Positions 1-6,801 of a DNA stretch of 15,713 nucleotides are shown one piece after another. Under the pieces are notes generated by a model, which worked only from the letters and a program-made list of their open reading frames with translations, was not told where the DNA came from and searched no databases. Origin of the DNA: WHSM01 sp050701635 (GTDB lineage Bacteria; Actinomycetota; Actinomycetes; Mycobacteriales; Micromonosporaceae); contig JBOGDF010000097.1 in assembly GCA_050701635.1 (NCBI GenBank), positions 1 through 15,713 on the forward strand. Direction: 5' to 3'. The position numbers and the translations under genes were made by a program. The stretch's first letter is position 1. Each line of letters opens with the position of its first letter.

Positions 1-26
1 GACGACGACCGGCGGCGTTGGAGAAC

Positions 27-55
27 CGCCCGGATACAACACCGGTATCCGGGCG
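27..55. terminator. Strong inverted repeat, likely transcription terminator
   Basis: The arms CGCCCGGATAC (27-37) and GTATCCGGGCG (45-55) are perfect 11-bp complements around a 7-nt loop. No U-tract follows on either strand, which is usual for actinobacterial terminators. It lies 67 nt beyond the stop of the minus-strand reductase gene and could end that transcript, a plus-strand transcript entering from outside the window, or both. The rest of 1-121 shows no gene. Confidence 0.5.
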
Positions 56-121
56 AACCTCCGCCTTGCCGGATCGCCGCCTGGCACCTGTCTCGCTCGA
101 CCAAGATCCACAGGACAGACC

Positions 122-682
122 CTAGTCCGTGGTGCGGTAGCCCAGGTAGACCGTGCCGTTGCCGAACCTCCGCTGGTCCACCAGCTCGAGCCGGACCCGT
201 ACGCCGTCCGGCAGCGCCGCGGTGCCGCCGCCGACCACGATCGGCGCCAGGACCAGGTGGACCTCGTCGACCAGCCCGGCGCGGAGCGCCTGACCGGCGA
301 GCTCGGGGCCGCCGATGGCGAGGTCGCGTTCCGCGGACGCCTTCAAGGCGCGTACCGCGTCGGGGTCGAAGCTGGGCTCGATCCGGGTACGCGCGCTGGA
401 GACCGTACGCAGCGTGGTGGAGTAGACCACCTTCTCGGCGCCCTGCCAGAGCGCCGCCCAGTCCAGCGTGACCGGGGACTGGTCGGCGAACTCCTCGGGG
501 TGCTCCCAGGCGACCATCACCTCGTACATCCGGCGGCCGTACAGGTGGGTGCCGACCGGCCGCACCAGGTCGTTGAGGAAGGCGTGCACCTCTTCGTCCG
601 GCGCGGCCCAGCCGAAGCGGCCGTCGGTGTCGGCGACGTAGCCGTCGAGCGACGCGATCGGCGCGTAGATCAGTGCTGCCAC
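122..682 (-). CDS. Dihydrofolate reductase family protein (RibD C-terminal domain-like)
   Basis: This 186-residue protein has the DHFR/RibD C-terminal fold and is probably a soluble, NADPH-dependent reductase of unknown substrate. Visible family signatures are SLDGYVAD near the N-terminus (about residues 11-18), the YGRRMYEVM segment (about 48-56), and a C-terminal block in which IGGPEL precedes a VDEVHLVLAPIVVGGG strand-loop. The reading frame stays open further upstream, but I place the start at a GTG at 682 because a GGGAGG ribosome-binding site precedes it closely and the upstream translation is Arg-rich shadow sequence. Its length fits the stand-alone actinobacterial members of this family, which are usually annotated only as 'dihydrofolate reductase family'. 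It is not a true folate-pathway DHFR, and nothing nearby names a pathway. Confidence 0.9.
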   Translation of the reverse strand: MAALIYAPIASLDGYVADTDGRFGWAAPDEEVHAFLNDLVRPVGTHLYGRRMYEVMVAWEHPEEFADQSPVTLDWAALWQGAEKVVYSTTLRTVSSARTRIEPSFDPDAVRALKASAERDLAIGGPELAGQALRAGLVDEVHLVLAPIVVGGGTAALPDGVRVRLELVDQRRFGNGTVYLGYRTTD

Positions 683-795
683 AGGACCTCCCAGGGGGAC
701 GGCGGCGCGCTCGCACCGCCCGCAGTGACGCCGGCAGCGCGAGCGTAACGCCGAAGACCATCCGCGGACACGTGGTGCCGTGCCCGCGCGGAGCG

Positions 796-2151
796 TCAAC
801 CGAGCCGGACCGTCGTGAACCACAACTTGTCGGTGGTGCCCTTCGGGTATCGGCCGTACTTCGGGTTGCAACCCCAGCCGCCCTGGCAGCTGTCCCCGAT
901 CAGGTACGCGGTCCGCGGCGACGTGACCGCCACCCCCATGTACCCGCTGGAGCCGAGGTCGGAGCACGGCACGTACGTCTGCGGGTTGGTGCCGCGGGGC
1001 ACGCCCTTGGTGCAGCCCGACGTCGGGATGTTGTCGTAGAAGCTGTGCGCGGTGGTCCAGCTGCGACCACCGTTGTAACTGAACGCGATCTTGTTACGGG
1101 GCCGGCCGAACACCAGCATCAGCACGCCGCGGTCCATCACCCGCAGGATCGGCGACACCCCGCGTACCACGTCCGGATTGTCGGCTCCGGGGACCCTGAC
1201 CGGCGCGAGCTTCGTCCAGGTCGCCTTCGCCAGGTGCGCGGACGTACCCACCGGCTGGGTGGTGACCCGGTACGCCAGCTTGCTGTACGTCTTGCCGCCG
1301 CTGATCACGTCGTACCGGGTGATCATCAGCAGCCGGCCGTCGGAGCGGCGTACCACCGTGGATTCGTTGTAGTTGTTGTGGTCGGACTTGAACACGGTGG
1401 CGTGGCGCTTCCAGCTCACCCCGTCGTCCCTGCTGACCAGCAGGTGCGCCGCCATGTACGTCTCCGTACCGGCGTTGGAGAAGCCTTTCGGTTTGCGCTT
1501 GTGGGTGACGTAGAACGGCATCACCAGCGAGCTGTCCGGCAGCCGGATGACGCCCTGGAACGCGTGCCCGGAGGCGTCCGGGTGCACCGTCGCCCCGGCC
1601 ATGTCGATTGTCGCGGGGCGCGAGCTCCACGACCGGCCGCCGTCGGAGGAGGAGCGGCGCCAGATGTGGCGGCCCAGCGTGGCGTTCTTGAACGCCTGTT
1701 CATCGATCGTCACCAGCGCGCCGTTGCGGGCCACGAAGTTGTTGTTGATCTTCGCGTAGCCGCCCTTCACCTCCGGCGAATCCAGCAGCCGCTTGGTGGT
1801 GCCCGCCTTCAGCGCCGGGCGCCAGTTGCGGGTGCTCGTCAGGCTGCCGCCGGCGTGGTACTGGATTCGGCTGGCCTGCGGGTACTTCCGGATATCGGCG
1901 TCGGGGCTGATCTGGAAACTGCGTACGAACCGCTGGTGCGAGCCGGACGCGTCGCGCCACCGCGCGTACGTCAGCGACGGCATCGCGCGGAACTGGTACG
2001 CCGGGTCCTGCGCCTCCACCACCACGGCGCCGTACCGCGGGCGTGGTGCGGCGGCGGTCGTCGTCGCCAGCGCGTTGATCGACACCGTCGCCGCCGTGGC
2101 CACCGCGGCCACACCGGCGATCAACAGCGGTATCCGCTTCTTAACGAACAT
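796..2151 (-). CDS. Secreted sialidase-like BNR (Asp-box) repeat protein
   Basis: This is a 451-residue exported protein. It begins MFVKKR followed by a hydrophobic Ala/Val/Ile stretch and an Ala-rich region (about residues 8-35), a typical Sec signal peptide. The mature part is a sialidase-type beta-propeller with Asp-box motifs (S-x-D/N-x-G-x-x-W): SSDGGRSW, SRDDGVSW and SYNGGRSW. Proteins of this fold include exo-alpha-sialidases and other carbohydrate-active enzymes. I do not see a clear Arg-Ile-Pro sialidase motif at the start of the mature domain (RAMPSLTYARWRD occupies that region), so 'sialidase-like' is safer than a firm catalytic call. The frame is open 28 codons further upstream, but the ATG at 2151 has a GGGGAG ribosome-binding site and starts the signal peptide. 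A 10-bp inverted repeat lies in the leader. Confidence 0.85.
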   Translation of the reverse strand: MFVKKRIPLLIAGVAAVATAATVSINALATTTAAAPRPRYGAVVVEAQDPAYQFRAMPSLTYARWRDASGSHQRFVRSFQISPDADIRKYPQASRIQYHAGGSLTSTRNWRPALKAGTTKRLLDSPEVKGGYAKINNNFVARNGALVTIDEQAFKNATLGRHIWRRSSSDGGRSWSSRPATIDMAGATVHPDASGHAFQGVIRLPDSSLVMPFYVTHKRKPKGFSNAGTETYMAAHLLVSRDDGVSWKRHATVFKSDHNNYNESTVVRRSDGRLLMITRYDVISGGKTYSKLAYRVTTQPVGTSAHLAKATWTKLAPVRVPGADNPDVVRGVSPILRVMDRGVLMLVFGRPRNKIAFSYNGGRSWTTAHSFYDNIPTSGCTKGVPRGTNPQTYVPCSDLGSSGYMGVAVTSPRTAYLIGDSCQGGWGCNPKYGRYPKGTTDKLWFTTVRLG

Positions 2152-2168
2152 CGGGCTCCCCACGTGAA

Positions 2169-2196
2169 GTACGGCCTGCCCCGTGCCAGGCCGTAC
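2169..2196. promoter_or_regulatory. 10-bp inverted repeat in the leader of the sialidase-like gene
   Basis: GTACGGCCTG (2169-2178) and CAGGCCGTAC (2187-2196) are perfect complements around an 8-nt spacer. The repeat ends 18 nt upstream of the ATG of the minus-strand secreted protein. It could be a 5'-UTR hairpin or an operator; the sequence alone cannot tell. Further along the same intergenic region, ACCGCTCTCACAA (2247-2259) and ACCGCTCACAA (2260-2270) form a tandem near-repeat of unknown meaning. I found no convincing -35/-10 pair for either divergent gene here. Confidence 0.35.
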
Positions 2197-2347
2197 GGTC
2201 CTGCATGTCCGGGCCGCTCCGGCCCACGTACGCACCAGGTTCGCCGACCGCTCTCACAAACCGCTCACAAGCCGGATCCGCGAAGGTCCCGGCCGGCGGG
2301 GGAGAATGCGGCGGTACGTGGTGTTCCACCGCTGTCCAGGAGGCGTG

Positions 2348-3310
2348 ATGCGAGCGATTCAGGTGACCCGTACCGGCGACCCGGACGTACTGCAGCCGGT
2401 GGAGCTGGAGCCGGCGCCGCTGCCTGACGGGCACGTACGCGTCGAGGTGGTCGCCGCGGGCGTCAACTTCATCGACATCTACGAGCGCACCGGGATGTAT
2501 CCGAAGCAGCTGCCGTTCATCCCGGGCAGCGAGGGCGCCGGTCGCGTCGTGGCGGCGGCACCGGACGTCACCGACCTTCGGGTGGGGGACAGGGTGGCGT
2601 GGCAGGGCATCCCCGGCTCGTACGCCTCGGAGCTGGTCGCGCCGGCGTCCCAGCTGCTCGTACCGCCCCCGGAGCTCACCGACCAGCAGGCTGCCGCGCT
2701 GCCGTTGCAGGGGCTCACCGCGCACTACCTGGCGACGACTTCGTACCCGATCCAACCGGGTGACACGGTGGTGGTGCACGCCGGTGCGGGCGGGGTCGGG
2801 CTGCTCCTGACGCAGGTCGCGAAGCTCCGTGGCGCGCGGGTGATCACCACCGTGTCGACGCCCGAGAAGGCGGAGCTGTCGCGCGCGGCCGGCGCCGACC
2901 TGGTGACCGGGTACGACGAGCTGGCCGAGGCGGTACGCCGGGACACCGGCGGCGCCGGCGTGGCCGCCGTGTACGACAGCGTCGGGCAGTCCACCTTCGA
3001 CACCTCATTGCGGTTGCTGGCGCCGCGCGGATTCCTGGTCCTCTTCGGCGCCTCCAGCGGCAAGCCGGGCCCGCTGGACATCGACAAGCTGCGGCTCGGC
3101 GGGTCGCTCACCCTCACCCGGCCGACGCTGAAGCACTTCGTCGCGACCCCCGCCGAGCTGCGCCGCCGCGCGGGCGAGCTGTTCGAGTGGGTCACCACGG
3201 GCAGGCTGAGCATCCGGATCGGCGGTGTCTACCCGCTTGCCGACGCCGCCGCCGCGCACGCGGACCTGGCTGGTCGGCGTACCACCGGAAAGCTGCTCCT
3301 GACCCCGTGA
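2348..3310 (+). CDS. NAD(P)H:quinone oxidoreductase (zeta-crystallin/QOR-type MDR)
   Basis: This 320-residue protein is a zinc-independent medium-chain dehydrogenase/reductase and probably reduces quinones or other enone-like acceptors with NADPH in the cytoplasm. The N-terminal GroES-like domain contains NFIDIYERTG and the PFIPGSEGAGRV block, and a QAAALPLQGLTAHYL segment leads into the Rossmann domain. The nucleotide-binding motif is HAGAGGVGLLL (about residues 141-151). The C-terminus ends with the usual GKLLLTP strand. Zinc-binding Cys residues are absent, as expected for the QOR branch. The start ATG at 2348 follows an ideal AGGAGG site; the open frame upstream has no support. A small CCCCG/CGGGG hairpin (3303-3318) overlaps the stop codon and may help to end transcription. 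It is divergent from the sialidase-like gene. Confidence 0.92.
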   Translation: MRAIQVTRTGDPDVLQPVELEPAPLPDGHVRVEVVAAGVNFIDIYERTGMYPKQLPFIPGSEGAGRVVAAAPDVTDLRVGDRVAWQGIPGSYASELVAPASQLLVPPPELTDQQAAALPLQGLTAHYLATTSYPIQPGDTVVVHAGAGGVGLLLTQVAKLRGARVITTVSTPEKAELSRAAGADLVTGYDELAEAVRRDTGGAGVAAVYDSVGQSTFDTSLRLLAPRGFLVLFGASSGKPGPLDIDKLRLGGSLTLTRPTLKHFVATPAELRRRAGELFEWVTTGRLSIRIGGVYPLADAAAAHADLAGRRTTGKLLLTP

Positions 3311-3350
3311 CAGCGGGGAAGGCTCCGTGAAACAGAGCGGGATTCCTCCA

Positions 3351-3390
3351 TTGTGCGCGGCGTGGAGCCGTCGCTAGCGTCGGGCTAGCG
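3351..3390 (+). promoter_or_regulatory. Candidate promoter with overlapping 7-bp palindrome for the LVIVD-repeat gene
   Basis: TTGTGC (3351-3356) and TAGCGT (3375-3380) are separated by 18 nt and fit the actinobacterial housekeeping pattern (TTGNNN / TANNNT). The -10 lies within an inverted repeat: CGCTAGC (3372-3378) and GCTAGCG (3384-3390) around 5 nt. The repeat covers the -10 and the likely start site, so it could be an operator. A GGGAG ribosome-binding site and the ATG at 3416 follow. Confidence 0.4.
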
Positions 3391-3415
3391 GGGGTCTCCA
3401 ACCCCGGGAGTTGCG

Positions 3416-4996
3416 ATGAAGCGCATCCTGCTGGTCCTCCTTGCATTCCCACTGCTAGTGGTCGGCCCGGCGCCCGCGGCGCCCGCCGCGGCTGCATCCG
3501 ATCCCGGTGGTCATGTGCCGGGCACCGCCCGCAACCTCGCGCTGGTGGGCCACGAACCGTTGGCGGGCCGCGGGCTGAACGCGGCCCCCGCCGTCTACGG
3601 GCGGTACGTCTACGTCGGCAACCGCACCGACGGCTCGTCGCGCTGCGGTGTCGGGGATCCTCGCCGGGACACCACCGGCCTGGACTCCTGCCCACACGTA
3701 CGGCCGGGGATTCTCGTGGTCGACACCGCGGACCCGGCACAGCCGGCGATCATCGGTGAGTTCGGCACCGAGTTCGTCACCGGCGGCAACGCCGGGCAGA
3801 CCTCGCGCGAGCTGCGGGTCTGGCCGCGGCAGGGCCTGCTCGCGGTGATGTACTTCCGGTGCAGCGCGGTCATCCACGCCTGCCCGCCCAGCGCCGACGT
3901 GTGGAGCATCCGGTTCTTCGACCTGGCCGCGGACCCGGTCGACCCGCCGCTGATCGCCACGTACGTGCCGTCGCGGAAACCGCACGAGATGTTCCTCTGG
4001 ACCGACCCGCGTGACCCGGCGCGGGCGCTGCTGTGGCTGTCGACACCGACCAGCTCCGTCGACCCGGCGCGGGCGAACCTGCTGGTCACCGACATCAGCC
4101 GGGCCCGCGACGGCGTGTTCACCGAGATCGCCAAGGGCAACTGGAACCAGCTGTACCCGGGTGCGGAGAACCCGGCCAACTACGACAACGACCTGGCTGT
4201 GCACTCGATGGGGGTGACCGTCGACGGGCGTCGCACGTACCTGGCGTACCTGCGAGGGCATTTCCTGGTGCTGGACACCAGCGACGTCGCCGCCGGCCGC
4301 ATCCCGCCGGGCGGGCTGTCGCTGAATGACAAGCTGCTCACTGCGGTGGAGAACCGACCCCGCTGGGGTACGTCGGACGCCGGCTGCCTGGATGCCTGCG
4401 CCGAATCACACTCCGCGGTGCCGGTGCCCGGCCGGCCGCTCGCCCTCACCACCGACGAGGTGTACGGCACGTTCACCAGCCCCAGCTTCGGCTGCCCCTG
4501 GGGATGGGCCCGAGTGATCCAGGCGGGCCAGCCTGCCCGGCCACGCATCATCAGCGAGTACCGCACCGTACCCAATGAACGGTCTTTCTGCGGGTCACCC
4601 GGCGACGACCCGGCCACGGAGCAGTTCACCAGCTACTCCTCGCACAATCCGACGCTGACCCGCAACCTCGCTCTGCTCACCTGGCACTCGAGCGGGCTGC
4701 AGGTCATCGACATCGCCGACCTCTCCGCTCCCACCCAGGCCGGCTGGTTCTCACCGGCACCGTTGCCGTCGGTGGCGAACGAAGATCCGGCGCTCAGCCG
4801 CGGACCCAACAAGGTCGTGATGTGGAGCTACCCGATCATCCAGAACGGACTGATCTACGTCGTCGACATCCGCAACGGGCTCTACATCCTGTCCTACACC
4901 GGGCCGCACGCCGCCGAGTTGGCACGGATCCGCTTCCTGGAAGGCAACTCCACACTCGGCGACGCCGCGCGGCTCGACAGACCCGGAGGTTCATGA
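3416..4996 (+). CDS. Secreted LVIVD-repeat beta-propeller protein
   Basis: This is a 526-residue exported protein of unknown molecular function. A signal peptide (MKR, a Leu/Val-rich core, then an Ala/Pro-rich tail ending near residue 27) is followed by repeated units that close with the LVIVD signature. Visible examples are GILVVDTADPAQPAIIGEF, HFLVLDTSDV, GLQVIDIADLSAPTQAGWF and GLIYVVDIRNGLYIL. LVIVD repeats fold as beta-propellers and are thought to act in extracellular binding. Cys residues are fairly numerous (for example around CSAVIHAC and CLDAC), consistent with disulfides after export. The start is supported by a GGGAG site a few bases upstream. Its stop codon overlaps the 3' end of the convergent FAD oxidoreductase gene by 6 nt. 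Confidence 0.85.
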   Translation: MKRILLVLLAFPLLVVGPAPAAPAAAASDPGGHVPGTARNLALVGHEPLAGRGLNAAPAVYGRYVYVGNRTDGSSRCGVGDPRRDTTGLDSCPHVRPGILVVDTADPAQPAIIGEFGTEFVTGGNAGQTSRELRVWPRQGLLAVMYFRCSAVIHACPPSADVWSIRFFDLAADPVDPPLIATYVPSRKPHEMFLWTDPRDPARALLWLSTPTSSVDPARANLLVTDISRARDGVFTEIAKGNWNQLYPGAENPANYDNDLAVHSMGVTVDGRRTYLAYLRGHFLVLDTSDVAAGRIPPGGLSLNDKLLTAVENRPRWGTSDAGCLDACAESHSAVPVPGRPLALTTDEVYGTFTSPSFGCPWGWARVIQAGQPARPRIISEYRTVPNERSFCGSPGDDPATEQFTSYSSHNPTLTRNLALLTWHSSGLQVIDIADLSAPTQAGWFSPAPLPSVANEDPALSRGPNKVVMWSYPIIQNGLIYVVDIRNGLYILSYTGPHAAELARIRFLEGNSTLGDAARLDRPGGS

Positions 4997-6301
4997 CGGC
5001 GGGATGTTGTGGTTGCGGTGGAAGAAGTTGTCCGGGTCGTAGCGGGCTTTGACCTCGCGCAGCCGCCGGTGGTTGTCCGGGGTGTACGCGGTGTGCGTCC
5101 GCGACGTGTCGTGCAGGAAGTTCAGGAACGACCCGCCCGTGGCCTCGGCGGTCAGCGCGTCGATGGCCTCGGGTGACGCGTCCAGCTTCATCACGTACGG
5201 CACGTCGCGGTGGCTGACCGGGCCGGGCGCCGGGTGGGCCGGGTGGGCGATGGCGCCGCCCCAGTGCTTGACCTCCAGCGCGTTCACGCCCGAGTCCGGC
5301 TCCCGTACGGCGTCGACCAGCTGCCGGATCAGCGCCGGTGACATGCTCTCGAACATCGCGAACCCGCGCGGTGCGGTTCCGCCGATCGAGGCCACGTCGG
5401 AGTAGCGCATCGTACGCAGGCTCTCGACGGCGGGGGAGCCGGCGGCGTGGTAGAGCGGCTCCAGCGCCGCCTGCGCGTCCTTCTTGCGGCCGGCGTACAC
5501 CACGCGGAGGACCAGCGCGGGGCCGTTGACCTCGGGCGCGTGCCGGGTGACGACCATGGAGACCGACAGCTCATCGGGGAGTACGTCGCCGTGGTGCTCC
5601 AGGAACGACAGGGCATCGGCGGCCCGCTCGATCCCGAACACCGCCGTGCCGCCGTACACCTGCGGCACCCGGTACAGCTTGAACTCCAGCGCGGTGATCA
5701 CTCCGAAGTTCCCGCTGCCGCCGCGCAGCGCCCAGAACAGGTCGGCGTTGCGGTGCTGGTCGGCCACGACCAGGCGGCCGTCCGCGGTGACCAGCTCGGC
5801 TTTGAGCAGGCTGTCGGCGGCGAACCCGTACCTGCGGGACAGCCAGCTCAGGCCGCCGCCAAGGGTGTAGCCGACCACGCCGACCGACGGCGTGTCACCG
5901 GACAGCGGCGCGAGCCCGAACGGCTCGGCGGCGGCGATCACCTCGCTCCACCGCGCGCCCGGGCCCACGTACGCGATCCGGCGGTCCGGGTCCACCAGCA
6001 CCTGCGCCATCGGCGAGGTCCGCAGCAGGATGCCGCCCTCCGGCGGGACCAGCGTCCCGTGGCCGGTGGACTGTACGGTCAGCGGCAGCTCGTGCTCCCG
6101 CGCCACGCGTACCGCCGTCTGCACGTCGGCCGCGCACTGCGCCTCGACCACGATCGCGGGCGCTCCTCGGTAGGCCGGCCGCTGCTGCTCGTACGGCTCG
6201 TCGCCGGGTACGTGCACCGCGCCGGGCAGCGCGCGGCGCAGGGTCGCCACGGCATGGTCCGCGCCGGTCTCGGCCGTCCTCAACAGTGTCGGGGTAGTCA
6301 T
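4991..6301 (-). CDS. FAD-binding (berberine-bridge-type) oxidoreductase
   Basis: This 436-residue flavoprotein oxidase or dehydrogenase belongs to the PCMH/BBE family. The N-terminal FAD-binding domain shows STGHGT (about 78-83), GPGARWSEV (about 113-121) and SVGVVGYTLGGG (about 139-150). The C-terminal BBE element ends with the typical YDPDNFFHRNHNI. His81 is in the position of the His that is covalently linked to FAD in this family. By hand alignment, the second attachment residue (Cys in bicovalent members, in a C-P-x-V-G context) is Thr137, so only single covalent attachment is expected. I prefer the ATG at 6301 over a GTG at 6316 because GAGGAG lies 7 nt before it. Such enzymes oxidise alcohols, sugars or secondary metabolites. 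It is divergent from the lanthipeptide arm and I see no firm evidence that it belongs to it. Confidence 0.88.
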   Translation of the reverse strand: MTTPTLLRTAETGADHAVATLRRALPGAVHVPGDEPYEQQRPAYRGAPAIVVEAQCAADVQTAVRVAREHELPLTVQSTGHGTLVPPEGGILLRTSPMAQVLVDPDRRIAYVGPGARWSEVIAAAEPFGLAPLSGDTPSVGVVGYTLGGGLSWLSRRYGFAADSLLKAELVTADGRLVVADQHRNADLFWALRGGSGNFGVITALEFKLYRVPQVYGGTAVFGIERAADALSFLEHHGDVLPDELSVSMVVTRHAPEVNGPALVLRVVYAGRKKDAQAALEPLYHAAGSPAVESLRTMRYSDVASIGGTAPRGFAMFESMSPALIRQLVDAVREPDSGVNALEVKHWGGAIAHPAHPAPGPVSHRDVPYVMKLDASPEAIDALTAEATGGSFLNFLHDTSRTHTAYTPDNHRRLREVKARYDPDNFFHRNHNIPPS

Positions 6302-6588
6302 CGCTGCGCTCCTCACACGTCCTTTGACACATGAGACCGCCGCGACCCGGGAAACTCATCGGCCGCTGGACGGCACCTGCGCTACCCGGCTGAGCGCACC
6401 CCGACGCGCAGCCGTACTCCTGGCGGCGTACCCAGCCGGTACGACGTGGGGCCCATCGGCGCCGGCGCCGGTTCCCGCGCGTTCCTCCCCGCACGTCGCA
6501 TTGCCGACAGGGGATTGACAGAACTCAATCATTTGAATTTACTTCAATGTCTAAGCGAGCTTCTACGACTGCGGGGAGGTGAATCACG
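6302..6588. other. Intergenic region between the FAD oxidoreductase and the lanthipeptide arm
   Basis: This 287-nt divergent spacer holds no convincing gene; a 20-codon frame starting at 6331 has no ribosome-binding site. The last ~75 nt are much more AT-rich than the surroundings and carry the lanA promoter. Nearer the oxidoreductase, the minus strand reads GATGAGTTT (6360-6352), a 13-nt spacer, then GGTCTC (6338-6333). That could be a promoter of an alternative sigma factor for the oxidoreductase, but this is a guess from pattern only. Confidence 0.4.
6515..6549 (+). promoter_or_regulatory. Promoter of the lanthipeptide arm (lanA promoter)
   Basis: A consensus -35 TTGACA (6515-6520) is followed after 18 nt by TTACTT (6539-6544) in an unusually AT-rich stretch. 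The element can be aligned without gaps with the promoter of the second peptide/radical SAM arm (minus strand, 13002-12968), with 21 of 35 positions identical. That comparison supports the 18-nt spacing and this -10. An imperfect inverted repeat, TTGAA (6533-6537) and TTCAA (6543-6547), overlaps the -10 and could be a regulator site. The predicted transcript start is near 6551, leaving a leader of about 38 nt with a GGGGAGG ribosome-binding site. Confidence 0.6.
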
Positions 6589-6720
6589 ATGATGAACACC
6601 GTTCTGGCGCTGGCCGAGCTCGGTGCAGAGGTCGAGACCGACGGCTTCCTCGGCATCTACAGCAGCGGCAACAGCAACGACTCGAACAACTGCGGCAGCA
6701 GCAACAGCGAGGGCTGCTAG
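6589..6720 (+). CDS. lanA: Class III lanthipeptide precursor (LanA) with two S-x2-S-x2-C motifs
   Basis: This 43-residue peptide is the likely substrate of the LanKC encoded next to it. The N-terminal part (about residues 1-22) is acidic and helix-prone, with TVLALAEL resembling the hydrophobic Leu-rich element of class III leaders. The C-terminal part is almost only Ser, Asn, Gly, Asp and Cys. It has two consecutive motifs, Ser29-x2-Ser32-x2-Cys35 and Ser37-x2-Ser40-x2-Cys43, each fitting the Ser-x2-Ser-x(2-5)-Cys rule for labionin formation. Cys43 is the last residue, the substrate position for LanD-type decarboxylation. Ser25, Ser26 and Ser38 are extra candidates for dehydration. Two tandem ATGs (6589, 6592) are possible starts; GGGGAGG lies upstream. 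The core is remarkably polar, lacking aromatic or large hydrophobic residues. The leader/core boundary is not visible, and the peptide is too short for automatic gene callers. Confidence 0.85.
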   Translation: MMNTVLALAELGAEVETDGFLGIYSSGNSNDSNNCGSSNSEGC

Positions 6721-6726
6721 TCCGAC

Positions 6727-6766
6727 CGGCGCGGGCCGGCTCGAAAGGTAGAGCTGGCCCGCGCCG
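6727..6766 (+). terminator. 16-bp hairpin between precursor and synthetase genes (attenuator/stabiliser)
   Basis: Bases 6727-6742 pair with 6751-6766 in a continuous stem (GGCGCGGGCC against GGCCCGCGCC, extended by GGCTC/GAGCT with one G-U pair and an outer C-G pair) closed by an 8-nt loop. It begins 7 nt after the precursor stop and has no U-tract. Such hairpins between a RiPP precursor and its enzymes often allow partial read-through or protect the short mRNA, so that precursor exceeds enzyme. That role is inferred. Confidence 0.65.
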
Positions 6767-6801
6767 CCAACCCCGGATCGACCACGTACCTGGAGATGTC
6801 A

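Noticed and set aside
708..745. Imperfect inverted repeat CGCTCGC/GCGAGCG between the reductase start and the sialidase stop
   Set aside because: The arms are only 7 bp with a 24-nt loop in very GC-rich DNA, so chance is a sufficient explanation.
673..2427. Long plus-strand open frame (584 codons) over the sialidase-like gene
   Set aside because: It is Arg/His/Gly-rich with no domain, and is the antisense shadow of a GC-rich gene with a signal peptide and Asp-boxes on the other strand.
6331..6393. Possible 20-residue peptide gene in the oxidoreductase-lanA spacer
   Set aside because: There is no ribosome-binding site, no RiPP-like features and no supporting context.
6660..6716. Repetitive AGC/AAC triplets resembling a microsatellite
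   Set aside because: They are codons for the Ser/Asn-rich lanA core; the units are irregular and encode the ring-forming motifs.
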